DNA from: Erysipelothrix rhusiopathiae
GTDB taxonomy: Bacteria; Bacillota_I; Bacilli_A; Erysipelotrichales; Erysipelotrichaceae
Length of the DNA: 64,000 nt
Assembly: GCF_900637845.1 (NCBI RefSeq)
Contig: NZ_LR134439.1
Location: forward strand, 620,001-684,000
Reading direction: 5' to 3'
The position numbers and the translations under genes were made by a program. Of this stretch, positions 46,306 to 54,546 are shown in pieces (within the stretch, counting starts at the first letter, position 1; each line of letters begins with the position of its first letter). The notes under the pieces are model-generated. The model was given only the letters and a program-made list of their open reading frames with translations, did no database searches and was not told the origin of the DNA.

Positions 46306-47532
46306 ATGAAAAAGACACTAATAGAACGACTTGTTCGTTATACAAAAATTAATACCCGTTCCGATGCGGCGTCAAAGACGATTCCATCCTCGAAAAACCA
46401 ATTTGATTTAGCTGAAGTTCTTTATAATGAGTGTATTCAAATCGGTCTTGAAAAAGTTCACATGGATGAGTTTGGAATTGTGACAGCTCTATGTCCATCA
46501 AACATTGACAGTGATGTGCCTACCATTGGATTTATTGCACATATGGATACAGCGGATTTTAATTCCGAAAATGTTAAGCCACGTGTTATTGAAAATTACG
46601 ATGGTTCAGATATTGTTCTTAATGAAGAACTTAATATCATTTCAAAAGTATCGATGTTTCCATCACTTAAAGATTATGTTGGTCAAACATTAATTGTTAC
46701 CGATGGTACGACATTACTGGGTGCGGATAACAAAGCCGGAGTAACTGAAATCATGACTGCGATGGAATATCTTGTTGAGCATCCAGAAGTAAAACACGGT
46801 GATATTCGTATTGCATTTACGATTGATGAAGAAATCGGTACAGGAGCTGAGAGTTTTGATGTAGAAGCATTTGGTGCTGATTTTGCGTATACAGTTGATG
46901 GTGGTGCTTTAGGGGAAATGGAATATGAAACCTTTAATGCGGCTGAATCAATCGTTACGGTGAAGGGTGTTTCAGTACATCCAGGATCTGCGAAAGACAC
47001 AATGGTTAATGCTTCTGTGGTAGCACATGAATTCTTTGCCATGTTACCAGTTCAAGAACGACCTGAACATACTGAGGGTTATGAAGGATTCTATTTATTA
47101 ACTGAAATGAATTCCAATATTGAAGATGCAACGATGTCATTTATTATTCGTGATCACGATATGGATCTATTTACAAACCGTAAAGCAACGCTAGACACCA
47201 TTGCATCCAAACTTAATGAGAAATATGGCTATGAATGTGTATCCGTAAAAACGACAGATACTTACTACAATATGAAAAACATTATTGAAAAAGACATGAG
47301 CATTGTGGAATTGGCTAAAAATGCTATGGTTTCGATTGATGTGGAACCTATTATTGCACCAGTACGCGGTGGCACGGATGGATCCCGTCTTTCCTATATG
47401 GGATTACCAACACCAAATCTCTTTACGGGTGGTGAGAATTTCCATGGTAAACATGAGTTTGCGGTCGTGGAAACAATGGCTAAAGCTACAGAGTTAATTA
47501 TTGCGATTTCAGAGTTAAATACAAAGCGCTAG
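46306..47532 (+). CDS. pepT: Peptidase T (tripeptide aminopeptidase)
   Basis: A 408-residue M20 zinc aminopeptidase. Metal ligands sit in GFIAHMDTADF (His, Asp), LLGADNKAG (Asp), DEEIGTG (Glu), TVDGG (Asp) and GKHEFA (His). VHPGSAKD and RGGTDGSRLS are family motifs. It removes N-terminal residues from tripeptides in the cytoplasm. Full length. The gene precedes the ECF operon with only 16 nt between, so it may be co-transcribed. Confidence 0.95.
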   Translation: MKKTLIERLVRYTKINTRSDAASKTIPSSKNQFDLAEVLYNECIQIGLEKVHMDEFGIVTALCPSNIDSDVPTIGFIAHMDTADFNSENVKPRVIENYDGSDIVLNEELNIISKVSMFPSLKDYVGQTLIVTDGTTLLGADNKAGVTEIMTAMEYLVEHPEVKHGDIRIAFTIDEEIGTGAESFDVEAFGADFAYTVDGGALGEMEYETFNAAESIVTVKGVSVHPGSAKDTMVNASVVAHEFFAMLPVQERPEHTEGYEGFYLLTEMNSNIEDATMSFIIRDHDMDLFTNRKATLDTIASKLNEKYGYECVSVKTTDTYYNMKNIIEKDMSIVELAKNAMVSIDVEPIIAPVRGGTDGSRLSYMGLPTPNLFTGGENFHGKHEFAVVETMAKATELIIAISELNTKR

Positions 47533-47548
47533 TTTGGAGTGATTAGAG

Positions 47549-48376
47549 TTGAAACAGTTAGCAGTTAATGGGTTGACGTTTTCTTACGATGGGACAAGAA
47601 AAGCTGTCGACAACGTATCTTTTAATGTTAAAAAGGGCGATTATGTAACCGTAATTGGTCATAATGGAAGTGGTAAATCAACACTTGCAAAACTTATAAT
47701 TGGGTTACTTGAAAGTAATGCAGGAACCATCGAAATTGATGAATTGCGATTAAATCCAGAGAATGTTTACGATATCCGAGAAAAAATCGCCATCGTATTT
47801 CAAAATCCCGACAACCAATTTATTGGTTCAACGGTTCGAGATGACATCGCATTTGGTTTGGAAAACCGCATGATTGACCCCGATAAAATGGACGCATTGA
47901 TTCAGACATATTCAAAACGTGTCGGCATGGAAGATTTTTTAAATCATGAGCCTACAAAATTAAGTGGGGGACAAAAACAACGTGTAGCAATTGCAGGTGT
48001 TTTAGCTATGCAACCTGAGTTGCTGGTTTTAGATGAAGCGACAAGTATGCTTGATCCAAAAGGTCGAAAAGAAGTGAATGATCTTGTTCATGAATTGCAT
48101 ACTGAGAATAAAATGAGTATTTTATCGATTACCCACGACATTGAAGAAGTCACGATGAGTGATTATGTAATTGTAATGAATGAAGGTAAAATTGAGATGC
48201 AAGGAACACCTGAAGAAATATTAGTTCATGCAGAACGTTTAGTGGCATTATCGCTGGATATTCCTTTTAGTCTTAAATTTTTTCAAGCAATGAAGGCATG
48301 TGGTGTCGAGTTAACAACGCCATATGATTTAGAAGGGATGGTGGAAGAATTATGTCAATTACGTTCGAAAATGTAA
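47549..48376 (+). CDS. ecfA1: ECF transporter ATPase A1
   Basis: 275 residues. Walker A GHNGSGKST, Q-loop FQNPDNQFI, signature LSGGQKQR, Walker B LVLDEATSMLDP, and the C-terminal extension typical of EcfA. The start codon is TTG 47549, seven bases after GGAGTG. It overlaps ecfA2 by 25 nt. With EcfA2 and EcfT it powers interchangeable vitamin-binding S components, none of which is in this window. Confidence 0.95.
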   Translation: MKQLAVNGLTFSYDGTRKAVDNVSFNVKKGDYVTVIGHNGSGKSTLAKLIIGLLESNAGTIEIDELRLNPENVYDIREKIAIVFQNPDNQFIGSTVRDDIAFGLENRMIDPDKMDALIQTYSKRVGMEDFLNHEPTKLSGGQKQRVAIAGVLAMQPELLVLDEATSMLDPKGRKEVNDLVHELHTENKMSILSITHDIEEVTMSDYVIVMNEGKIEMQGTPEEILVHAERLVALSLDIPFSLKFFQAMKACGVELTTPYDLEGMVEELCQLRSKM

Positions 48377-49200
48377 GTTATGTTTATGCTCCTAATTCTC
48401 CCTTTTCTCATCATGCGTTGACGGATGTTAGCACTACAATTGAAACTGGAAAAATTACGGCCGTTATTGGAGCAACCGGAAGTGGTAAGTCCACTTTGGT
48501 CCAACACTTGAATGGGCTCATTCAACCCACAAGGGGTGTGGTAACTATTTTAGATCATAAAATCAAAGCAAACGATAAGACACGAAATTTGAAGCAATTA
48601 CGCTCAAAAGTCGGTTTGGTATTTCAATTTCCTGAAATGCAACTTTTTGAAGAGACAATATACAAAGATGTGGCTTTTGGTCCTAAGAATTTTGGCTTTA
48701 ATGAAGAACAAATTCAAGAAAATGTATCGCAGTCTTTAAATCTTGTAGGGATTCATCCTGATATATGGAAACGATCACCGCTTGATCTCTCAGGAGGGCA
48801 AAAACGCCGCGTTGCAATTGCAGGTGTTCTCGCTACTAATCCGGATGTAATTGTTCTTGATGAGCCCACAGCGGGTCTTGATCCTCAAGGGAGTAAAGAT
48901 ATGATGGATTTGTTTGTTCGTCTAAACCAAGAAATGAAGAAAACGGTTATTATGGTAACCCATGATATGGATCATGTTCTACGATATGCGGATAATGTTT
49001 TAGTGCTTAATCAAGGGAGTGTCTTTTACGATGGACCCGTTCAGGATTTCTTTGATGATTCAAATAAACTTGAATCATTGGGATTTGTAGCACCAAAAAT
49101 CCTACAGTTGAAGCAATTACTTCAAAAGAATGGCTTTAACTCAGCCCAATCTTTGGAACTTGATGATATCGCTAAATTGATTGAGAGGGATTTAAAATGA
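48352..49200 (+). CDS. ecfA2: ECF transporter ATPase A2
   Basis: 282 residues. Walker A GATGSGKST, Q-loop FQFPEMQLF, signature LSGGQKRR, Walker B IVLDEPTAGLDP. The FQFPE Q-loop is a reliable EcfA2 marker. Overlaps at both ends (25 nt with ecfA1, 4 nt with ecfT) suggest stoichiometric coupled synthesis. Confidence 0.95.
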   Translation: MSITFENVSYVYAPNSPFSHHALTDVSTTIETGKITAVIGATGSGKSTLVQHLNGLIQPTRGVVTILDHKIKANDKTRNLKQLRSKVGLVFQFPEMQLFEETIYKDVAFGPKNFGFNEEQIQENVSQSLNLVGIHPDIWKRSPLDLSGGQKRRVAIAGVLATNPDVIVLDEPTAGLDPQGSKDMMDLFVRLNQEMKKTVIMVTHDMDHVLRYADNVLVLNQGSVFYDGPVQDFFDDSNKLESLGFVAPKILQLKQLLQKNGFNSAQSLELDDIAKLIERDLK

Positions 49201-49994
49201 ACGATATTGCATTAGGTCGTTATGTCCCACTTGACTCAAAAATACATAAATTAGATCCGCGCATTAAGATTATTGCGATGCTTGTCCTTATGGTGTCTAT
49301 TTTTATGGTGAAAAATGTTTGGGCAAACGTGTTCCTTTTCTTTTTTTTCGTATGCGCAATCCTTGCTTCAAAATTAACCTTTAAGTTTATCCTTAAATCC
49401 ATAAAGCCCATGTTATTTATGCTGGTCTTCCTATTTGTCATGAATATGTTTTTAATTCGTGAGGGGACTTTATTAGTTCAATTTGCTTTCTTTAAAATAT
49501 ACAGCGGTGCCCTCTACCAAACTGCATTTATTGTAACGCGATTAGTTCTAATGATTATGGTTACAACGCTGCTTACAGCTACAACCGCACCGCTGGATCT
49601 AACGCTTGGTATCGAGGACTTATTAAATCCACTGAAAAAAATTGGTGTCCCTTCTCATGAAATTGCAATGATGATTTCAATTGCACTTCGTTTTATTCCA
49701 ACGCTTATAGAAGACACACAACGAATTATGGATGCGCAAGCAAGCCGCGGTGTCGATTTAAAAGAAGGATCATTTAAAGAAAAAATTAATGGTGCCATAT
49801 CGATGTTAATTCCTTTATTTGTTTCAATTTACCATCGTGCTGAAGATTTAGCCGATGCCATGGAAGCGCGTGGTTATTATCCCGGTAAAACAAGAACACG
49901 TTATAAACAACTGAAAATTAGATTTTCGGATTGGTTTATGTTGTTTCTTTGTGTTGCAGTCTTGATTGTAGTGATTGGATTGGGTCGTTTATGA
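49197..49994 (+). CDS. ecfT: ECF transporter transmembrane protein EcfT
   Basis: 265 residues with five to six transmembrane helices and the two coupling motifs QASRG and MEARG (about 181-225) that dock into the ATPases. The opening GRYVPLDSKIHKLDPR is the family start. Overlaps truA by 4 nt. Confidence 0.94.
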   Translation: MNDIALGRYVPLDSKIHKLDPRIKIIAMLVLMVSIFMVKNVWANVFLFFFFVCAILASKLTFKFILKSIKPMLFMLVFLFVMNMFLIREGTLLVQFAFFKIYSGALYQTAFIVTRLVLMIMVTTLLTATTAPLDLTLGIEDLLNPLKKIGVPSHEIAMMISIALRFIPTLIEDTQRIMDAQASRGVDLKEGSFKEKINGAISMLIPLFVSIYHRAEDLADAMEARGYYPGKTRTRYKQLKIRFSDWFMLFLCVAVLIVVIGLGRL

Positions 49995-50728
49995 TGCGAT
50001 TTAAAGCAACGGTTCAATATGATGGATCTATGTTCAAAGGCTGGCAAAAACAACCTTTTGGTCGTTGTGTTCAAACAGAGATTGAATCGGTACTAACAAG
50101 AATTAATAAAGAACCCATTCATATTAGTGGTTCAGGGCGTACAGATGCAGGGGTTCATGCTCTAGGGCAGGTATTTCATTTTGATAATGTTGTGGATATG
50201 GATGAAAAGCAATTATTTCGTGCACTTAATACACTTTTACCCAATGATATAGTGATAACAGACATCCATCCGGTTGAACCAAATTTTCATGCGCGCTTTG
50301 ATGTCGTATCAAAAACCTATGAATATCGACTTAATATGGGAGCCTACAATCTTTTTGAACGGAATTATGTCTATCAATACAATAAGGCCTTAGACCTTCA
50401 AGCAATTCGCGATGCGATGGAATCTTTTGTTGGTACTCATGATTTCACGTCTTTCAATGCAACCGGTCTTGATGAAATTGAAAATCAGGTCCGAACGATT
50501 ACCAATTTCGATTTAATCGTATCGGATGATCACCTTAATTTTGTGATAATAGGTGATGGATTTCTGCGTTATATGGTTCGCATGATTGTTGCGACATGTG
50601 TTGCATGTGGAAGTGGTAAATGTGACGCTCATGAGATCGCCCAGATGCTTAAAGCGGCTGATAAAAACAGTATTTCCTACAATATTGATGCGTGTGGTTT
50701 ATACTTAAAGAAAGTTAACTATAAATAA
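49991..50728 (+). CDS. truA: tRNA pseudouridine synthase A
   Basis: A 245-residue enzyme that makes pseudouridine at positions 38-40 of tRNA anticodon arms. Catalytic Asp52 lies in GRTDAGVHALGQV, with later motifs NTLLPNDI and RFDVVSKTYEYRL. ATG 49991 forms an ATGA overlap with ecfT. A second ATG at 49994 is equally possible. Confidence 0.95.
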   Translation: MMRFKATVQYDGSMFKGWQKQPFGRCVQTEIESVLTRINKEPIHISGSGRTDAGVHALGQVFHFDNVVDMDEKQLFRALNTLLPNDIVITDIHPVEPNFHARFDVVSKTYEYRLNMGAYNLFERNYVYQYNKALDLQAIRDAMESFVGTHDFTSFNATGLDEIENQVRTITNFDLIVSDDHLNFVIIGDGFLRYMVRMIVATCVACGSGKCDAHEIAQMLKAADKNSISYNIDACGLYLKKVNYK

Positions 50729-50739
50729 AGTTTGTTTTC

Positions 50740-50768
50740 TTGACATGAGCCTATAAAAAGCATACAAT
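50740..50768 (+). promoter_or_regulatory. rplM-rpsI promoter
   Basis: Consensus TTGACA (50740-50745), 17-bp spacer and TACAAT (50763-50768). Confidence 0.85.
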
Positions 50769-50771
50769 AGT

Positions 50772-50832
50772 AATCGGCACTTTATGCCAATAGTAGCCCC
50801 GGAAACTACTTTTGGTTTAGGAGGAAATTATT
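50772..50832 (+). promoter_or_regulatory. L13 leader RNA candidate
   Basis: A roughly 60-nt leader with GGCA-CTTTA-TGCC and then GTAG-CCCCGGAAA-CTAC hairpins just before AGGAGG. Position, length and the GTAGCCCC...CTAC element resemble the Firmicutes L13 leader. The match was not tested against a covariance model. Confidence 0.6.
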
Positions 50833-51270
50833 ATGCGTCAAACAACTATGACGAAACCAGCAGAGGTTGTACGCCAATGGTACATCGTCGACGGAACAAA
50901 CATGACATTAGGTCGTCTTGCGAGTGAAGTTGCACATGTATTACGTGGTAAACACAAACCTTCATACACACCTAACGTTGATGGTGGAGATTACGTTATC
51001 GTAATCAACGCTGACAAAATTAAAGTCAGTGGAGATCAAGAATATAAGAAAATGTACTACAATCACTCACACTACCCAGGTGGTATGAGAGAACGTTCAA
51101 CACGTACAATGCGCGAAACATATACAATCGAATGGGTTGAAAGAGCTATTCATGGTATGTTACCACATACACGTTTAGGCGATAAACAACGTACACACTT
51201 ATTTGTATACAAGGGCGAAAACCACCCACACACAGCACAACAACCTGTGGAAATGGTTATTAAGGGATAG
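50833..51270 (+). CDS. rplM: 50S ribosomal protein L13
   Basis: A 145-residue early-assembly protein. [19 protein letters not shown] and the YNHSHYPGG and [12 protein letters not shown] segments are canonical. First gene of the rplM-rpsI operon behind a structured leader. Confidence 0.98.
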   Translation: MRQTTMTKPAEVVRQWYIVDGTNMTLGRLASEVAHVLRGKHKPSYTPNVDGGDYVIVINADKIKVSGDQEYKKMYYNHSHYPGGMRERSTRTMRETYTIEWVERAIHGMLPHTRLGDKQRTHLFVYKGENHPHTAQQPVEMVIKG

Positions 51271-51278
51271 GAGAATAT

Positions 51279-51686
51279 ATGACAACAAAAAACAAAAACG
51301 CTGTACAATACCTAGGTACAGGACGTCGTAAGACATCTGTTGCTCGTGTTTATTTAACTCCTGGAACAGGTGTGATTACAATTAATCACAAACCAATTGA
51401 AGAGCATTTGCCTTCAGAACTATTACGTATGACAGTTCGTTCACCATTTGAAGTTACTTCAACTCAAGATACATTTGACGTAAATGTTAATGTTAAGGGT
51501 GGCGGTTTAACAGGTCAAGCCGGAGCAATCCGTCATGGTATTACTCGTGCTTTAATGGAAGCATCAGTAGATTACCGTCCATTGTTAAAAGCAGCTGGAT
51601 TCGTTACACGTGATCCACGTGCTAAAGAACGTAAAAAACCAGGGTTACGCGGCGCTCGTCGTGCACCTCAATTCTCAAAACGTTAA
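51279..51686 (+). CDS. rpsI: 30S ribosomal protein S9
   Basis: A 135-residue protein with the conserved [13 protein letters not shown] start region and the C-terminal [17 protein letters not shown] tail whose last residues touch P-site tRNA. Slightly longer than usual at the N-terminus. Confidence 0.98.
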   Translation: MTTKNKNAVQYLGTGRRKTSVARVYLTPGTGVITINHKPIEEHLPSELLRMTVRSPFEVTSTQDTFDVNVNVKGGGLTGQAGAIRHGITRALMEASVDYRPLLKAAGFVTRDPRAKERKKPGLRGARRAPQFSKR

Positions 51687-51708
51687 TCTCAAAGATTTTC
51701 AATTTTGG

Positions 51709-51737
51709 AAACTCTCACTTCGGTGGGAGTTTTTTTG
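51709..51737 (+). terminator. Terminator of rplM-rpsI
   Basis: AAACTCTCAC-TTCG-GTGGGAGTTT (one G-T pair) followed by T residues. Confidence 0.87.
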
Positions 51738-51807
51738 TACTTGTGTGGCTCTAAAATCACCTTAAAGAAGCTTTTTTAATGAAATTTCACTATTTCACAA
51801 ATATCAA

Positions 51808-51836
51808 TTGACACCCTTATTCATAGATGATATATT
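51808..51836 (+). promoter_or_regulatory. Promoter of Ile-Ala tRNA pair 1
   Basis: TTGACA (51808-51813), 17-bp spacer and TATATT (51831-51836). The same arrangement recurs before pairs 2 and 3. Confidence 0.8.
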
Positions 51837-51855
51837 GTTATGGCAGTTAAGAAAT

Positions 51856-51932
<77 letters not shown>

Positions 51933-51951
51933 TTTCTTTAAATAAATTATT

Positions 51952-52027
51952 GGGGTTTTAGCTCAGCTGGGAGAGCGCCTGCCTTGCACGCAGGAGGTCA
52001 ACGGTTCGATCCCGTTAAGCTCCACCA
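51952..52027 (+). tRNA. tRNA-Ala (TGC), copy 1
   Basis: A 76-nt cloverleaf with anticodon TGC and encoded CCA, 19 nt after tRNA-Ile. Confidence 0.97.
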
Positions 52028-52041
52028 ATTTAAAATTAATA

Positions 52042-52065
52042 GCCATTCATTGAATGGTTTTTTTA
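52042..52065 (+). terminator. Terminator after tRNA pair 1
   Basis: Short CCATTC/GAATGG hairpin followed by T residues. Confidence 0.65.
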
Positions 52066-52256
52066 TTATTCATTCAGTTTTCGGCGATAGATTCTATTAA
52101 CATAATGTTGTCTCAGTAAGCCTATATACGCCGATTTAAGCCGTGTTTGCCCTTCTTTGCATCTCTAACTGTATACTGTGCTGTTTACCCTTCGTGGGGC
52201 CTGAATAACGAGGTGTTAGAATATTTAAAATATATACTATATTGCTTAATTAGCTA

Positions 52257-52285
52257 TTGTTTTTTTTAGATTCCTATGATATTAT
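52257..52285 (+). promoter_or_regulatory. Promoter of the solo tRNA-Ala
   Basis: TTGTTT (52257-52262), 17-bp spacer and TATTAT (52280-52285). It differs from the repeated Ile-Ala promoters. The roughly 190 bp upstream of it, after the pair 1 terminator, shows no other feature I can support. Confidence 0.55.
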
Positions 52286-52302
52286 AAATACACGAAATAC
52301 AT

Positions 52303-52378
52303 GGGGTTTTAGCTCAGCTGGGAGAGCGCCTGCCTTGCACGCAGGAGGTCAACGGTTCGATCCCGTTAAGCTCCACCA
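52303..52378 (+). tRNA. tRNA-Ala (TGC), solo copy 2
   Basis: Identical 76-nt sequence to the other Ala copies but without a tRNA-Ile upstream. Confidence 0.97.
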
Positions 52379-52391
52379 AATTTCAAATAAC

Positions 52392-52418
52392 AAACGACAT
52401 TGAATGTCGTTTTTTTTA
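52392..52418 (+). terminator. Terminator after solo tRNA-Ala
   Basis: AAACGACAT-TGA-ATGTCGTTT and a T-run. Confidence 0.82.
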
Positions 52419-52541
52419 TATATCGTATTAGGGATGTCTTCAACTTCAATTATGTGATGATTTGTTACAAGATTATCACGGTCATTTCATTGCAAATACG
52501 GTGGTATCAGCGTTATACTATATCTATAGGAGGATTTTGAG

Positions 52542-52982
52542 ATGAATAACTTGTATGAAGAAATGAATGTATTTTTAGCGGATCAAATTGTTTTGGGTAT
52601 GAAAATTCATAATATCCACTGGTTCTTAAAAGGTGAAGGATTCTTCCCGGTACATGAACAAATGGATACATATTATGAAGAAGCAGAAGAACGTATTGAT
52701 GAAGTTGCAGAACGCCTTCTAACAATCGGATCAAAACCTGTTGGGAACTTAGCAGAAGTTCTTAAAATGACTTCAATTAAAGAGTTGGATCAATCATGGA
52801 AAACAGCAAAAGAAGGATTTGAACACCTTATTGTTGATTTTGAACACATGAATCGTTCCGCATTACGCTTGGTTGAACTTGCTGAAGCAGCAAATGATCC
52901 TGGAACAGCAGACTACTTTACTGCAGTATCACAAGATCTTGGCAAGAACTTATGGATGTTCAACGCATACATTCGTGATTAA
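52542..52982 (+). CDS. dps: Dps-family ferritin-like protein
   Basis: A 146-residue mini-ferritin that stores iron and consumes H2O2 in a 12-subunit shell. The inter-subunit ferroxidase ligands His26, His38, Asp42, Asp53 and Glu57 have the canonical Dps spacing. No basic DNA-binding tail is seen, so DNA protection by binding is uncertain. TATACT at 52514-52519 and AGGAGG precede ATG 52542. It sits alone between tRNA units. Confidence 0.93.
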   Translation: MNNLYEEMNVFLADQIVLGMKIHNIHWFLKGEGFFPVHEQMDTYYEEAEERIDEVAERLLTIGSKPVGNLAEVLKMTSIKELDQSWKTAKEGFEHLIVDFEHMNRSALRLVELAEAANDPGTADYFTAVSQDLGKNLWMFNAYIRD

Positions 52983-52994
52983 TAGTCTTTATTT

Positions 52995-53019
52995 AAAGCA
53001 TCCTTGGATGCTTTTTTTT
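52995..53019 (+). terminator. Terminator after dps
   Basis: AAAGCATC-CTTG-GATGCTTT and a T-run. Confidence 0.85.
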
Positions 53020-53099
53020 ATGTTTTGAGGATAGAATGCGTCAGTAAAATCACGTTTTTGATTTATTTTTTTTATTTGTTTGTTTTGGTCCATTTCGTG

Positions 53100-53128
53100 T
53101 TGACACGGGTGTTTGAGAGTGGTATATT
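53100..53128 (+). promoter_or_regulatory. Promoter of Ile-Ala tRNA pair 2
   Basis: TTGACA (53100-53105), 17-bp spacer and TATATT (53123-53128). Confidence 0.82.
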
Positions 53129-53147
53129 ATTAAGGCAGTTAAGAAAT

Positions 53148-53224
<77 letters not shown>

Positions 53225-53243
53225 TTTCTTTTATTTAAATTTT

Positions 53244-53319
53244 GGGGTTTTAGCTCAGCTGGGAGAGCGCCTGCCTTGCACGCAGGAGGTCAACGGTTCG
53301 ATCCCGTTAAGCTCCACCA
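53244..53319 (+). tRNA. tRNA-Ala (TGC), copy 3
   Basis: Same 76-nt sequence as the other Ala copies, 19 nt after tRNA-Ile. Confidence 0.97.
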
Positions 53320-53333
53320 ATTTATATATTCAT

Positions 53334-53378
53334 AAACGCTTATACTGAGATTACATACTCGATATAAGCGTTTTTATT
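53334..53378 (+). terminator. Terminator after tRNA pair 2
   Basis: AAACGCTTATA (53334-53344) pairs with TATAAGCGTTT (53363-53373) followed by T residues. The loop is 18 nt. Confidence 0.72.
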
Positions 53379-53622
53379 TATGTACGTCTAACCGAAAATG
53401 AAGTGGTCGTAATCCTAGATCAGATTCTAGAATAGATGATCTTTTGCAGTCTCTGAAACAATAGCTTATGTTCCCACTTCTTGTTTCATATTTGAGTGTG
53501 ATGAGAATACGATCTATTTGAGCGAAAGCAGGTGTTTTAGTTCTAATTTTATGTTATTTTTTGTGTGTATGGTGATGTAAAAGAACATAGCTTTAAAAAG
53601 TGATAATTGTTTGAAAATCTTA

Positions 53623-53651
53623 TTGACACGCTATGTTTTGGGTGGTATATT
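53623..53651 (+). promoter_or_regulatory. Promoter of Ile-Ala tRNA pair 3
   Basis: TTGACA (53623-53628), 17-bp spacer and TATATT (53646-53651). Confidence 0.82.
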
Positions 53652-53671
53652 ATTAAGGCAGTCAAGGAAAT

Positions 53672-53748
<77 letters not shown>

Positions 53749-53770
53749 TTTTAACTTGACACAATATTTT

Positions 53771-53846
53771 GGGGTTTTAGCTCAGCTGGGAGAGCGCCTG
53801 CCTTGCACGCAGGAGGTCAACGGTTCGATCCCGTTAAGCTCCACCA
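53771..53846 (+). tRNA. tRNA-Ala (TGC), copy 4
   Basis: Same 76-nt sequence as the other copies, 22 nt after tRNA-Ile. Confidence 0.97.
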
Positions 53847-53858
53847 TATATCAATTAA

Positions 53859-53884
53859 CACATGACTTCGGTCATGTTTTTTTT
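53859..53884 (+). terminator. Terminator after tRNA pair 3
   Basis: ACATGAC-TTCG-GTCATGT with a T-run. Confidence 0.83.
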
Positions 53885-53984
53885 ATGTTATAAACGTGTT
53901 TATCTTAAGAATACACAGAACTCTCGTTAAAATGTCCGTCTCAATCGCGCCTTAACCGCTATAATAAGGGTAAGAGGTGATTAT

Positions 53985-54419
53985 ATGATTCGAACGATTG
54001 ATATACATAGAGATGATGTGATGCGTCTTGTGGACGTATGGGAACAGTCTGTGCGTGATACGCATGATTTTGTTACGGAAGAAATGATTGATGCGATGCG
54101 ACCAGAAGTTCATACGGCATTTGCTTCAATGGATGCGGTTGTTGTATATGAAGATTATGATACGATTACTGGCTTTATGGGTGTTTTAGATCATAAAGTT
54201 GAAATGCTTTTTCTGGATGCCTCAGCACGCGGGAAAGGAGTCGGTTCACGTCTAATTAAGTATGCAATAGCAGAATACGCAGTTGATCGAGTGGATGTGA
54301 ATGAACAAAATTATCAAGCACGAGGATTTTATGAGCATTTAGGGTTTGAGGTATTTGAACGCTCGGAGTTTGATGAAGCAGGACGTCCATTTCCAATCTT
54401 GCATATGAAGCGTCGTTAA
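53985..54419 (+). CDS. GNAT-family N-acetyltransferase
   Basis: A 144-residue acetyltransferase with the acetyl-CoA loop ARGKGVGSRLIKYA (about 86-99), motif B (NEQNYQARGFYEHLGFE) and a C-terminal strand HMKRR. It resembles YjaB/YiiD-like GNATs. The acceptor is not predictable. It has a GAGGTG RBS and stands alone. Confidence 0.85.
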   Translation: MIRTIDIHRDDVMRLVDVWEQSVRDTHDFVTEEMIDAMRPEVHTAFASMDAVVVYEDYDTITGFMGVLDHKVEMLFLDASARGKGVGSRLIKYAIAEYAVDRVDVNEQNYQARGFYEHLGFEVFERSEFDEAGRPFPILHMKRR

Positions 54420-54546
54420 GTCTATTTTAGAATGGAATTTTGTATGTTTGGTGTCTTAAAAATAGAAATGTTAATTTAATTTCATATTCACCGTTTTTTC
54501 ACGTGGTATTATGTGGATGGTCGAATTTTATAAATGGAGGCATACT

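Larger units (their letters stand above)
53320..53671. other. 352-bp gap between tRNA pairs 2 and 3
   Basis: It holds a terminator (53334-53378) and the pair 3 promoter (53623-53651). In the roughly 240 bp between them I see no RBS-led reading frame, no rRNA-like sequence and no convincing repeat. Confidence 0.6.

Noticed and set aside
52066..52256. Possible rRNA remnant between tRNA genes
   Set aside because: I searched for conserved 5S, 16S or 23S core segments by eye and saw none.
52464..52480. PerR box upstream of dps
   Set aside because: TTACAAGATTATCA is one base short of the PerR palindrome and has several mismatches, so it is not claimed.
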